A stretch of DNA of 39,782 nt from Klebsiella pneumoniae (GTDB taxonomy: Bacteria; Pseudomonadota; Gammaproteobacteria; Eutrophobiales; Eutrophobiaceae). Shown here piece by piece: positions 32,146 through 39,782 of this stretch. Within the stretch, counting starts at the first letter, position 1. Each line of letters begins with the position of its first letter. Made by a program: the position numbers and the translations under genes. The notes under the pieces were generated by a model. The model worked only from the letters and a program-made list of their open reading frames with translations, searched no databases and was not told the origin of the DNA. The DNA is taken from assembly GCA_945870865.1 (NCBI GenBank), contig CAMBTO010000010.1, forward strand, positions 1-39,782, read 5' to 3'.

Positions 32146-32931
32146 TTAATGGGTCATCGCGTAGACAATATAATTGATACCAAACTTGTAGGCGAGTGCG
32201 GTCATTGGCTCCGGATAGACCGGATCATCGGCATGTTCCCAGGCATCGCCCATGTCCATATTGTAATTTATCGCAACCAGCAGTCGCCCGTCGTCGGCAT
32301 AGATACCCTTCCAGCTGGCCGGGCCCTGCATCTGTGCACCGATCTCACCGGACAGGGTACGCACCAGATGACGACGTCCCGGGATCTGGGTACGCTGATT
32401 CAGATCATAGAATACATGCAAGATAGGATCATCCTCCTGCATGTTGATGATAGGCCGGTCTGGAAACACGCGGCGAATACTCTCTGTAAAAATGAGCCAG
32501 TCGTTACTGCCATGAAAATCATCTACCACCAGAAAACCGCCCCGTTCCAGATATTCTCGCAAGCGCTTTGCCTCGGCATCCGACAGATACCAGGTACCGA
32601 CCTGTTGTACGAATAACCAGGGATGATCAAATATCCGATCATCATTCAGGGCCAGATGTATGCTGTCATCGGCAGCATTGATACGGGTCAGGCGACGGAT
32701 TCCCTGGGTAATATGGTATTCGGCGGCGGGGTAGTCTATCGACCACATACCGTAACGGTTCGCCTGTGGGTTATCGGCATAGATCAGTCTGGCCATGTGG
32801 AATTCCGCTTCCGGTGTCTCGCGATCAGCGACGTGCTGGTATCCATTCTGACCGGAGGCACGCAACGACACCAGTGCACATAACAACAGCAAAAACAGCA
32901 GTGGGTAAGTTCGTCGATGTGGGGCAGGCAT
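32146..32931 (-). CDS. DUF4159 domain protein, exported
   Basis: The 261-residue protein has an N-terminal hydrophobic signal (LLFLLLLCALVSLRASGQ) and a DUF4159 domain: FHMARLIYADNPQANRYGMW, LREYLERGGFLVVDDFHG and the C-terminal AYKFGINYIVYAMTH. The fold resembles class I glutamine amidotransferase-like proteins, and the activity is unknown. DUF4159 genes often sit in MoxR/DUF58/VWA clusters; here it is about 6.5 kb from that operon. A frame extends upstream to 32991, but the gltA terminator hairpin (32965-32988) lies inside that extension, so the ATG at 32931 is preferred. Confidence 0.87.
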   Translation of the reverse strand: MPAPHRRTYPLLFLLLLCALVSLRASGQNGYQHVADRETPEAEFHMARLIYADNPQANRYGMWSIDYPAAEYHITQGIRRLTRINAADDSIHLALNDDRIFDHPWLFVQQVGTWYLSDAEAKRLREYLERGGFLVVDDFHGSNDWLIFTESIRRVFPDRPIINMQEDDPILHVFYDLNQRTQIPGRRHLVRTLSGEIGAQMQGPASWKGIYADDGRLLVAINYNMDMGDAWEHADDPVYPEPMTALAYKFGINYIVYAMTH

Positions 32932-32964
32932 TCTCACTGACAAGCCTGCATTTTCAGAGAAAGA

Positions 32965-32988
32965 CCCACCGGGCATCGGCCCGGTGGG
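32965..32988 (-). terminator. Intrinsic terminator of gltA
   Basis: A 10-bp GC-rich stem (CCCACCGGGC at 32965-32974 with GCCCGGTGGG at 32979-32988) has an ATCG loop. On the minus strand TCTTTCTCTG follows. It lies 60 bp after the gltA stop. Confidence 0.75.
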
Positions 32989-33047
32989 CAACAGTGTTCC
33001 AGATAAACTGCCCGGCCAGCATCTCCAGGCATGTTCATCACGGCAGA

Positions 33048-34331
33048 TTACTTCCGCTTTTCGATTGCTACGTAGTCCCTGGAGACCGGACCGGTATAGA
33101 TCTGGCGCGGACGCCCAATCTTGCTGTGCGGGTCTTCCATTATTTCTTTCAGATGCGCAATCCAGCCCGGTAGACGACCGATAGCGAACATGACGGTAAA
33201 CATATTGACCGGTATACCCATCGCCTTGTAAAGGATACCGCTGTAGAAATCGACGTTCGGGTACAGATTACGTTCAATGAAATACGGGTCAGACAGTGCA
33301 GTTTCTTCCATCTGTTTTGCCAGTTCCAGCAAAGGATCAGACATGCCGCGTTTTGAGAGTATGACGTCGGACATCTGTTTTAGTATCTTGGCACGCGGGT
33401 CATAAGTCTTGTATACCCGATGACCAAAGCCCATTAAACGTGACTTCGAATTCTTGTCCTTTACCTTGCTGATGAAGTCAGCACAGGTGGTACCGCTGTT
33501 ATGGATTTCCTCAAGCATTTCGATAACGGCCTGATTCGCGCCACCATGCAACGGTCCCCACAGTGCGAGTATACCGGCGCTGACCGATGCATACATGTTC
33601 GCCTGACTCGAACCGACCAGTCGTACTGTAGAGGTCGAACAATTCTGTTCATGATCAGCATGCAGGATGAGCAGGATATTCAATGCACGCACCATGTCAT
33701 CATCCATCTCGTAGGGTTCCGCAGGCACACCAAACATCATCTGCAGAAAGTTGGCGCAGTAGCTCAAATGATTTTGCGGATAAATAACGGGATAGCCGAT
33801 ACTCTTCTTGTAACTGAATGCGGCTATCGTACGTAGCTTAGATAACAGGCGAGGTACCTGCATATCAAAATTATCAAACACATTCTTCGACTCGGGATAA
33901 TACGCCGAGAGTGAACACACCATCGATGAGAGGATCGCCATCGGATGTGCAGCGGCCGGGTAACCGTCGAAGAAATGTTTCATGTCCTCATGGATCATGC
34001 TGTGCATGGTCAATGATTTGGAGAAGGTCTCCAGTTGCTGCTTGTTTGGCAGGTTGCCATATATCAGCAGGTAGCTGGTCTCAACAAAGGTGGATTTTTC
34101 CGCCAGCTGTTCAATCGGGATGCCGCGGTAACGCAATATGCCCTGCTCACCATCCAGATAAGTGATAGAGCTGGTGGTAGCACCCGTATTTACATAACCC
34201 GGGTCCAGCGTGATATATCCTGTTTTCGCCCGCAGGTTTGATATATCTATCGCCTTCTCGTTTTCGCTACCCGTGATAACCGGGAACTCATACTCTTTAC
34301 CTTCCAGTATTACCTTTGCTATCTCACTCAT
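33048..34331 (-). CDS. gltA: Citrate synthase, type II
   Basis: Citrate synthase condenses acetyl-CoA and oxaloacetate at the entry of the TCA cycle. The 427-residue length matches the hexameric, NADH-regulated type of gammaproteobacteria. Active-site His residues are in WGPLHGGANQAV and GFGHRVYKTYDPRAK, and the catalytic Asp in YPNVDFYSG. A GAGGCG Shine-Dalgarno precedes the ATG. It is not next to succinate dehydrogenase genes. Instead it begins 9 bp after a SET-domain gene on the same strand, which implies cotranscription unless a promoter lies within that gene. Confidence 0.98.
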   Translation of the reverse strand: MSEIAKVILEGKEYEFPVITGSENEKAIDISNLRAKTGYITLDPGYVNTGATTSSITYLDGEQGILRYRGIPIEQLAEKSTFVETSYLLIYGNLPNKQQLETFSKSLTMHSMIHEDMKHFFDGYPAAAHPMAILSSMVCSLSAYYPESKNVFDNFDMQVPRLLSKLRTIAAFSYKKSIGYPVIYPQNHLSYCANFLQMMFGVPAEPYEMDDDMVRALNILLILHADHEQNCSTSTVRLVGSSQANMYASVSAGILALWGPLHGGANQAVIEMLEEIHNSGTTCADFISKVKDKNSKSRLMGFGHRVYKTYDPRAKILKQMSDVILSKRGMSDPLLELAKQMEETALSDPYFIERNLYPNVDFYSGILYKAMGIPVNMFTVMFAIGRLPGWIAHLKEIMEDPHSKIGRPRQIYTGPVSRDYVAIEKRK

Positions 34332-34340
34332 AAATACGCC

Positions 34341-34928
34341 TCATTTTTGATATTGCGTCTGTAACACAGAAAGATATTCTGCCTCTCCAGCAATATATGA
34401 AAAAACACTTTCCCTGACATCCTGGTCTAGATAGGAAAGCAATGCCTGGGGAACCTTGTCAGTATACTTGAGTGATTCAATTATCCTTGCATCCCATCCG
34501 GAGTAATATCTGGCAATGTCCTTGCCGGATATTGTCTTGCGGCAGTCCGTTTTCGTACATGTTACTTCCATATCATAGGGCAGATTAAACAGGCCATAAT
34601 CGTCAGTCACCTGTTCGCCGGGCATGATATCCCTGATGGCTATCTCAAAACCGTAGCCCGTACTGATCGTATTCGCATGGCAACAATGGTTGACATACTT
34701 CCCATGGTCCCAGCATAACACCCTGTTTCCTTCCGGATCAATAAAGGCATACCGATCGACAGTCTGCTTCTGCAACGGATCCAATGCTGCGTAACGATTT
34801 GCGTCAATTTCGATATCCAGACTGTCCTGCGCATAGGTTATTGTACCTGCAGGAATATGCCGGGTTGCAAACACCCCAAACCCGATTTCCGGGCTGACGA
34901 ACCTGAGTTCCGTGTCGGGGTGCATCAT
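34341..34928 (-). CDS. SET-domain protein 1 (putative lysine methyltransferase)
   Basis: The 195-residue protein has a SET domain: an N-terminal GFGVFATRHIPAGTITY, KYVNHCCHAN (the NHxC core used for SAM binding) and PGEQVTDDYGLF near the usual tyrosine motif. A post-SET-like CTKTDC follows, then a helical C-terminal region. SET proteins methylate lysines using SAM; bacterial ones are sporadic and their targets are mostly unknown. It lies 14 bp after SET protein 2 and 9 bp before gltA on the same strand. No signal peptide is visible, so it is cytoplasmic. Confidence 0.87.
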   Translation of the reverse strand: MMHPDTELRFVSPEIGFGVFATRHIPAGTITYAQDSLDIEIDANRYAALDPLQKQTVDRYAFIDPEGNRVLCWDHGKYVNHCCHANTISTGYGFEIAIRDIMPGEQVTDDYGLFNLPYDMEVTCTKTDCRKTISGKDIARYYSGWDARIIESLKYTDKVPQALLSYLDQDVRESVFSYIAGEAEYLSVLQTQYQK

Positions 34929-34942
34929 ATTTTGTATCGCTT

Positions 34943-35431
34943 CTAGACTGCAGTTTGTGAAAACAGCGAGGCGTACGAAATATTGTCCAGTATCCGTTTG
35001 CGTTTCGTGGCTGTCAGGGAAAAATATTGTCTCCAGTCCACATTATTCATTTCCAGAACAAAACAATCGTCTGCATCGTAGGAGAGGAAGTAGTCTTCCA
35101 GTAGTTCCTCGCCTGCCCCGATATCACGCAGGGCAATCTCCTGCCCTTCTTCATTAAAACCGATGTTGGCCAGTTGGGTCGAGTGATTGATAAACCGTGC
35201 ATTATCGGTGACGTAATAATACTGGTTCTTGCGTTTGTACGAATACAGACAGAAGTATTCGACCACATCGGGTGATTCCTTGCACAAACGCGTCAGCCAG
35301 CGGGAGCCATACACAAAGTCCACTGCCGGATTGAATTCCCACACCCTGTCTCCTGCCTTTACTGCTACGCCAGCATAAACACCAATACCATGGACGCCGG
35401 ATTGGGCAAGATAGGTAGGAACTACCAACAT
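34943..35431 (-). CDS. SET-domain protein 2 (putative lysine methyltransferase)
   Basis: The 162-residue SET-domain protein begins with HGIGVYAGVAVKAGDRVWEF and has a core of DNARFINHSTQLANIG. The usual Cys after RFINHS is replaced by Thr, so a post-SET zinc site is unlikely. GEELLEDYFLSYDADD corresponds to the SAM/tyrosine motif. It differs clearly from SET protein 1 in size and C-terminus, so the two are not a recent duplication. It is the first gene of the apparent SET-SET-gltA operon. A GGAG sits 11 nt before the ATG, somewhat far. Confidence 0.85.
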   Translation of the reverse strand: MLVVPTYLAQSGVHGIGVYAGVAVKAGDRVWEFNPAVDFVYGSRWLTRLCKESPDVVEYFCLYSYKRKNQYYYVTDNARFINHSTQLANIGFNEEGQEIALRDIGAGEELLEDYFLSYDADDCFVLEMNNVDWRQYFSLTATKRKRILDNISYASLFSQTAV

Positions 35432-35754
35432 ACTTTTTATGGCTCCAGGAAACGGTAAGAAACTTTCTTGTTTTTATCACTTTACCCGCCCGCGTGCAGG
35501 CCCGGCAACGGCAAAAATATTACGCTGATCCTACAGGACATAACAAGTAGTTTTTTGGTGTCCCTTCCCACAAAATCCGGTCAGTGTGTGACCATTATGC
35601 ACTGGTCTGGAACAGTCTGAAATTCACATTCCGAATATTGCCCCACGGCAGGGCGTCAGCCCGTTTTCACATCCCCGAATCTATTCATTGTGTTTCGGAT
35701 TATTGCTAATTAAGATGGGGCAATAGCCATCAACAGCGGAACCGCATTAACCCG
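35432..35754. other. Divergent intergenic region upstream of the SET genes
   Basis: About 320 bp without a supported gene. It must contain promoters for the minus-strand SET-SET-gltA operon and the plus-strand secreted-protein gene. A perfect 10-bp inverted repeat lies in its right half. No riboswitch or sRNA was recognised. Confidence 0.5.
35636..35725. repeat. 10-bp inverted repeat in the SET/secreted-protein intergenic region
   Basis: TATTGCCCCA at 35636-35645 and TGGGGCAATA at 35716-35725 are perfect reverse complements separated by 70 bp. The right arm ends 29 bp before the ATG at 35755. It could be paired operator sites or the base of a stem in the 5' leader. Confidence 0.5.
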
Positions 35755-36387
35755 ATGAAACCTGCAACTGCCTTGCGCTTCCGGACAATCCTCCTGCTCG
35801 TACTGATGTATATCTCCCATACCAGCATGGCCCAGGCCCCCCCGATCCGCCCAGATTATAGCGGCAACTGGCAAATTAATCTGAAGTTGAGTGACGATAC
35901 CGACAAACGGGTTGAAGAATCGATCCGCGCAGCAGGCGGTCGGCCCGACAGCGGTGGCAAACGTGGCAAGGGCCGTTACAAGGGTGGTCCGCCGGAGCAG
36001 GCACTTTACGACCATATCAGCTATGACGAAACCCTGATGTTCGAGCAGAATGAACCAGCATTTCGACTGATCTATGCTGACGGTTTCGAGCGCGTATTCT
36101 ATTCGGACAATCGCAAGCGGGTCGTCAGCGCCAGTGGCACGGCCACCTTCGACAAGCAGGACTTTTCCTTTGCCTCCTGGGACGGAGACAAACTGCTGGT
36201 TGAATCACGACCCCGGGACGGTGGCTGGATTAACGAAACCTTCGAGATATTGACGGTGAGTGGACAGCTCAGGGTAACGCTGGAGCTGAAACCCTCCTCG
36301 TTTGGCGAACCTATCAATATCGTCAGGATTTATGACAGGCTCGGTGCTGACGGAACAACGGGACAAAAGTCTTCGAGACGCAATTAA
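35755..36387 (+). CDS. Exported protein of unknown function
   Basis: The 210-residue protein has a signal peptide (about 1-26, ending TSMAQ). YSGNWQINLKLSDD follows, and the region from about residue 85 looks beta-rich (FRLIYADGFERVFYSDN, FEILTVSGQLRVTLEL). The SGxW opening resembles small lipocalin-like secreted proteins, but I do not recognise a named family. Residues about 60-80 are Gly/Lys/Arg-rich. There is no clear Shine-Dalgarno, and a C7 run lies right after the signal peptide codons. It is followed 75 bp later by dapE on the same strand. Confidence 0.78.
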   Translation: MKPATALRFRTILLLVLMYISHTSMAQAPPIRPDYSGNWQINLKLSDDTDKRVEESIRAAGGRPDSGGKRGKGRYKGGPPEQALYDHISYDETLMFEQNEPAFRLIYADGFERVFYSDNRKRVVSASGTATFDKQDFSFASWDGDKLLVESRPRDGGWINETFEILTVSGQLRVTLELKPSSFGEPINIVRIYDRLGADGTTGQKSSRRN

Positions 36388-36462
36388 TCAGGCAAGTTGA
36401 CATTTGAATGTTTCCCTGTAGATTTTGCGCATCGATTCCCCCGAACTTTTTCTGGAAAAACC

Positions 36463-37587
36463 ATGACGCTGGAACTGGCCACCAGGCTGATTAAACTCAA
36501 CTCTGTCACACCGGATGATGGCGGTTGTATGCCGCTGATTACCGGTCGACTGGAAAAATACGGATTTACCGCTGTTAATCTGCGCTTTGAAGACACCGAC
36601 AATCTGTGGATCACTCACGGCAACACCGGGCCGGTCCTGTGTCTGCTCGGACATACCGATGTAGTACCGCCCGGCCCGCTGGACAAATGGCAAAGCGACC
36701 CGTTTGTCCCGGAAATCCGTGACGGCTATCTGTATGGCCGAGGTGCCGCCGATATGAAAGGCAGTATCGCAGCGATGGTGACCGCAATGGAGCGCTTTAT
36801 CGCTGCCCACCCGCAACATGAGGGGACGCTGGCCATGTTATTGACCTCGGACGAGGAAGGCCGTGCGACCAACGGCACGATCAAGGTCGTAAATTATCTG
36901 AACGAACAGGGTATCCGCATCAAATGGTGTATTGTCGGCGAACCGTCCAGCCAGCACCAGATTGGAGATACCGTCAAAAACGGACGACGCGGCTCGTTAA
37001 CCGGACATCTGACTGTCCATGGCGTCCAGGGCCACGTAGCCTATCCGGAGCGCTCTGAAAACCCGATCCACAGGCTCATGCCCGTTTTAAACGAATTATG
37101 TAGCACGGTCTGGGACCACGGTAACCGTTTTTATACCCCGACCAGCTTCCAGATCTCGAATATCAACGCCGGGACCGGTGCAGACAATGTCATCCCCGGT
37201 ACAATCAAGGTGCAATTTAACTTCCGCTACTCGACCGAAGTGACTGAATTACAACTGAAAGGCAAGGTGGAATCCTTACTGATGGCCCAGAAACTACGAT
37301 TCGATCTGGAATGGTTACCCTCAAGTAAGCCGTTCCTGACTGATTCCGGTGACCTGCTCAGCGTGACGCAACGAGTCATCCAGGAAACGACCGGCCTGTC
37401 ACCCCAGATTTCGACTTCGGGTGGCACCTCGGACGGTCGATTCATCGCGCCAACCGGTGCGGAGGTGGTGGAGCTGGGTCCGGTCAACGACACCATCCAT
37501 AAACTGAATGAATGTGTGAAGGTCAGCGATCTGGATCTGTTATCCCGGATGTACGAACAGATAATTACCGGGCTGCTGGCAAGATAA
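36463..37587 (+). CDS. dapE: Succinyl-diaminopimelate desuccinylase
   Basis: DapE hydrolyses N-succinyl-LL-diaminopimelate in lysine and peptidoglycan synthesis. The 374-residue enzyme is a di-zinc M20 peptidase-like protein: His64 and Asp66 in LLGHTDVV, GRGAADMKGS with the bridging Asp, TSDEEG with the catalytic Glu, and a last His in IHKLNECV. NGRRGSLTGHLTVHGVQGH is in the dimerisation-domain part. A frame begins upstream at 36397, but the ATG at 36463 gives the normal N-terminus (MTLELATRLIKLNSVTPDD). Confidence 0.97.
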   Translation: MTLELATRLIKLNSVTPDDGGCMPLITGRLEKYGFTAVNLRFEDTDNLWITHGNTGPVLCLLGHTDVVPPGPLDKWQSDPFVPEIRDGYLYGRGAADMKGSIAAMVTAMERFIAAHPQHEGTLAMLLTSDEEGRATNGTIKVVNYLNEQGIRIKWCIVGEPSSQHQIGDTVKNGRRGSLTGHLTVHGVQGHVAYPERSENPIHRLMPVLNELCSTVWDHGNRFYTPTSFQISNINAGTGADNVIPGTIKVQFNFRYSTEVTELQLKGKVESLLMAQKLRFDLEWLPSSKPFLTDSGDLLSVTQRVIQETTGLSPQISTSGGTSDGRFIAPTGAEVVELGPVNDTIHKLNECVKVSDLDLLSRMYEQIITGLLAR

Positions 37588-37618
37588 ACCGTCAGCGTCA
37601 CTCCGGATTTTTTGGTAG

Positions 37619-38251
37619 TTATTGCGTTTCCCGCTGCTTTAGCATCCATGCCAGACGAAAGTCACGACGATTCGAGGCCTCACCGCGTATCCACATAAAT
37701 AGTTCGAGCAGGATCTCCGCCGTCAAGCCCCAGACGTACCCCCCATCCCAGCGAAACGCTTGTGACTGGCGGTCCGCTAGCTGATGCATACAGGATGCGT
37801 CCGGGTGCATCAGTGTTGCTACATCGGCTATTATCACTTCGGCTACCTCGTCGGGATCCGGTCTCAGCAGAGGCCTCCGTTCCAGCCAGCCGACGACAGG
37901 GACCACATGGAACCCAAAACGGCTCCAGGCATCATCCAGCCGGCCCATAATCTGTACCTGTTGCGGGGGGATTGCCAGTTCTTCCTCGGCCTCCCTCAAC
38001 GCCGTACAGACGACCGAATCGTCCCCGGCATGCATGCTACCTCCGGGAAACGACACCTGACCCTGATGATGTCGAAGATTGTCGGAACGTCGGGTCAGGA
38101 CCATACTGACCGAACCGTCCAGCTCGGGCCAAAACGCCAGTAACACGGCGGCTGTCCGATATTTTTCAGGAAAAATATCCAGCGGGAATTGCTGCGTAGT
38201 CCGCTCTGGCAGACACTGCAAGCGTATATAAAACTGGTCACAAAATTTCAT
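37619..38251 (-). CDS. nudL: Nudix CoA diphosphatase (NudL-like)
   Basis: The 210-residue Nudix hydrolase probably cleaves coenzyme A or acyl-CoA to phosphopantetheine and 3',5'-ADP. The CoA-specific motif is clear (LTRRSDNLRHHQGQVSFPGG). The Nudix box follows, with the core LREAEEELAI supplying the metal-binding Glu residues. It is convergent with dapE, 31 bp away. No anomalies were seen. Confidence 0.93.
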   Translation of the reverse strand: MKFCDQFYIRLQCLPERTTQQFPLDIFPEKYRTAAVLLAFWPELDGSVSMVLTRRSDNLRHHQGQVSFPGGSMHAGDDSVVCTALREAEEELAIPPQQVQIMGRLDDAWSRFGFHVVPVVGWLERRPLLRPDPDEVAEVIIADVATLMHPDASCMHQLADRQSQAFRWDGGYVWGLTAEILLELFMWIRGEASNRRDFRLAWMLKQRETQ

Positions 38252-38396
38252 GGTCTATTTTTCTGTATCATTACCTTCAGCTACTCCCGGCTGCGGTCGT
38301 CACACTGATACAGTTCATCCGTATTTTTTACATTTATGAAATCTTTCTGATTATGTATATTCTAATGAAAAAAGGATAGACTGAACCACATACAAA

Positions 38397-38717
38397 ATGG
38401 CTAAAAAAACCGAAAATCAACACGAGGAAGGCCTTGCACTGCAGGAGAGTAAACCGCAGCTGCAACGTCCACCTTTATACAAGGTAGTCCTCATTAACGA
38501 CGACTATACGCCGATGGAGTTTGTCGTGCATATACTGGAGAGCTTTTTTGGCCTCAACCGGGAGACATCGACCCGGATCATGCTCGAGGTCCACACCCGT
38601 GGCAAGGGTGTATGTGGTATCTATACCCACGAGATAGCTGAAACCAAGGTTGAACAGGTAAACAGCTATGCCCGTGAAAACCAGCATCCACTCCTCTGTA
38701 CTCTGGAAAAGACCTGA
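38397..38717 (+). CDS. clpS: ClpS, adaptor for ClpAP
   Basis: ClpS delivers N-degron substrates to ClpAP. The 106-residue protein has the diagnostic [20 protein letters not shown], then [18 protein letters not shown], including the substrate-pocket and ClpA-contact residues. The N-terminal tail (about 25 residues) is charged, as usual. It is followed 3 bp after its stop by clpA. The 145-bp region upstream is AT-rich near 38320-38365 and probably holds the promoter. Confidence 0.97.
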   Translation: MAKKTENQHEEGLALQESKPQLQRPPLYKVVLINDDYTPMEFVVHILESFFGLNRETSTRIMLEVHTRGKGVCGIYTHEIAETKVEQVNSYARENQHPLLCTLEKT

Positions 38718-38720
38718 ACT

Positions 38721-39782
38721 ATGCTAGACAAAGAACTGGAACACACATTGAATGACGCCTTCAGGCATGCACGTGGCCAGCGTCATGAATTCATCACCGT
38801 AGAACACCTGTTACTGGCCCTGCTTGAGAATCCTTCTGCAGTCAAGGTATTCCAGGCCTGCGGTGCAAATCTGAACGCGTTACATGATGAACTGGCAAAA
38901 TTCATCCAGGAAAACTCGCCCTTGCTCGACGAGGATGACGAACGCGAGACCCAGCCGACTCTCGGTTTCCAGAGAGTACTGCAACGCGCTGTATTCCATG
39001 TCCAGTCATCCGGCAGAAAGGAAGTAAGCGGTGCCAATGTGCTGGTGGCGATATTCGGTGAGCGTGAATCCCATGCCGCCTATTTTCTCAGCCGCCAGAA
39101 CATCGCCCGGCTGGATGTGGTCAATTATATTGCTCATGGCATTGCCCGCATTCCTGATAATGAACAAGGGAAACCGGAGTCCGGACAGGGCGACGAAGAA
39201 GGCAAAGGTGATGAAGGTACAAATAATCCGTTACAGGCCTATGCAGTCAATCTGAACGAACAGGCCCGTCTCGGCAAGATCGATCCGTTGATAGGCCGCG
39301 AGGAAGAAGTCGAACGGACAATCCAGATCCTCTGCCGCCGCCGCAAGAGCAATCCGCTCTATGTCGGTGAAGCCGGTGTAGGCAAGACTGCGATTGCCGA
39401 GGGATTGGCGAAGAAGATCGTTGACAAGGAAGTACCGGAGATCCTGGAGAACGCCACGATTTATGCACTGGATCTTGGCGCACTGCTGGCCGGCACAAAA
39501 TACCGCGGTGATTTCGAAAAACGCCTTAAAGGTGTAATCAACCAGTTAAAACGCGAACCCGGATCGGTGTTGTTTATCGATGAGATCCACATGATCATAG
39601 GTGCCGGTGCCGTATCCGGCGGGGTGATGGATGCATCGAATATCATTAAACCGGTACTGGCCTCCGGTGATCTGAAATGTATCGGCTCGACGACCTACCA
39701 GGAATACCGCGGCATATTTGAAAAGGATCGTGCCCTGTCCAGACGCTTCCAGAAGATCGACGTCAACGAACCCAGCATCGAC
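38721..39782 (+). CDS. clpA: ClpA, ATPase subunit of ClpAP (5' part, cut by window end)
   Basis: The first 354 codons of clpA are present, in frame to the last base of the window. The N-terminal Clp repeat domain (about 1-140; LDKELEHTLNDAFRHARG, EFITVEHLLLALLE) binds ClpS. An acidic linker follows (about 150-168). The first AAA+ module starts with IDPLIGREEEVERTIQILC, with Walker A GEAGVGKT and Walker B VLFIDEIH. The second ATPase module and the ClpP-binding loop lie beyond the window. Adjacent clpS supports the assignment over ClpB or ClpC. Confidence 0.97.
   Translation, partial: MLDKELEHTLNDAFRHARGQRHEFITVEHLLLALLENPSAVKVFQACGANLNALHDELAKFIQENSPLLDEDDERETQPTLGFQRVLQRAVFHVQSSGRKEVSGANVLVAIFGERESHAAYFLSRQNIARLDVVNYIAHGIARIPDNEQGKPESGQGDEEGKGDEGTNNPLQAYAVNLNEQARLGKIDPLIGREEEVERTIQILCRRRKSNPLYVGEAGVGKTAIAEGLAKKIVDKEVPEILENATIYALDLGALLAGTKYRGDFEKRLKGVINQLKREPGSVLFIDEIHMIIGAGAVSGGVMDASNIIKPVLASGDLKCIGSTTYQEYRGIFEKDRALSRRFQKIDVNEPSID

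Noticed and set aside
37966-37971. G6 run at 37966-37971 as another leader motif
   Set aside because: It lies inside the Nudix gene coding region, far from any start, and shows that isolated runs of this length occur by chance.
113-39782. Search by eye for CRISPR arrays, IS ends, transposases, integrases and rRNA
   Set aside because: No regularly spaced repeats, transposase or integrase motifs, or rRNA-like sequence were seen.

Overview
The window looks like chromosomal DNA of a gammaproteobacterium of moderate GC, probably free-living and aquatic or environmental. Markers for this are secG next to tRNA-Leu(GAG), scpA-scpB-rluB beside trpS and yciO, yciB-yciI-bolA, a Dam-type GATC methylase, a hexameric-type citrate synthase, dapE and clpS-clpA. 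No phage, IS element or CRISPR array was seen. The taxonomic call is inference from gene content, and no species is claimed.

Layout: (1) 1-10.7 kb, all on the minus strand, is an accessory block for exported proteins: a PQQ quinoprotein, a DUF1587/1595/1592/1588/1585 di-heme-type protein coupled to a Tat-exported DUF1552 protein, a secreted ankyrin-repeat protein and a TonB-dependent receptor. (2) 10.97-18.0 kb is a housekeeping run on the minus strand: yciO, trpS, scpA, scpB, rluB, an endonuclease III-like gene, tpiA, secG and tRNA-Leu. (3) 18.07-20.04 kb is a tight plus-strand operon yciB-yciI-bolA-dam, in which dam has no ATG, GTG or TTG start and probably uses ATT. (4) 20.1-25.6 kb is a minus-strand MoxR/DUF58/MxaA-K-like/VWA/VWA operon. 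(5) 25.7-32.9 kb is a second accessory block: two divergent paralogous amidohydrolases enclosing a B3-type metallo-beta-lactamase-fold hydrolase, a small cytochrome c, a drastically shortened PQQ-dehydrogenase gene and a Thr-rich membrane-anchored protein, then a DUF4159 protein. (6) 33.0-39.8 kb is mostly core: gltA preceded by two SET-domain genes, a secreted protein of unknown function, dapE, a CoA-pyrophosphatase Nudix gene, clpS and the first 354 codons of clpA, cut by the window end.

How it may work together (inference): the receptor would import a substrate, periplasmic quinoprotein and cytochrome-like proteins would oxidise it, and the amidohydrolases and metallo-hydrolase would cleave it. 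The MoxR/VWA operon has the gene set that serves methanol dehydrogenase maturation in methylotrophs, so here it could mature the PQQ enzyme. The substrate cannot be read from sequence.

The most unusual signals are: a run of 5-7 G just upstream of the start codon in eight accessory genes for exported proteins and in none of the housekeeping genes checked; the single-blade PQQ mini-gene; the apparent MxaA-MxaK fusion without mxaF; the ATT start of dam; an iron-sulfur-type Cys pattern in TrpRS; and the SET-SET-gltA operon.
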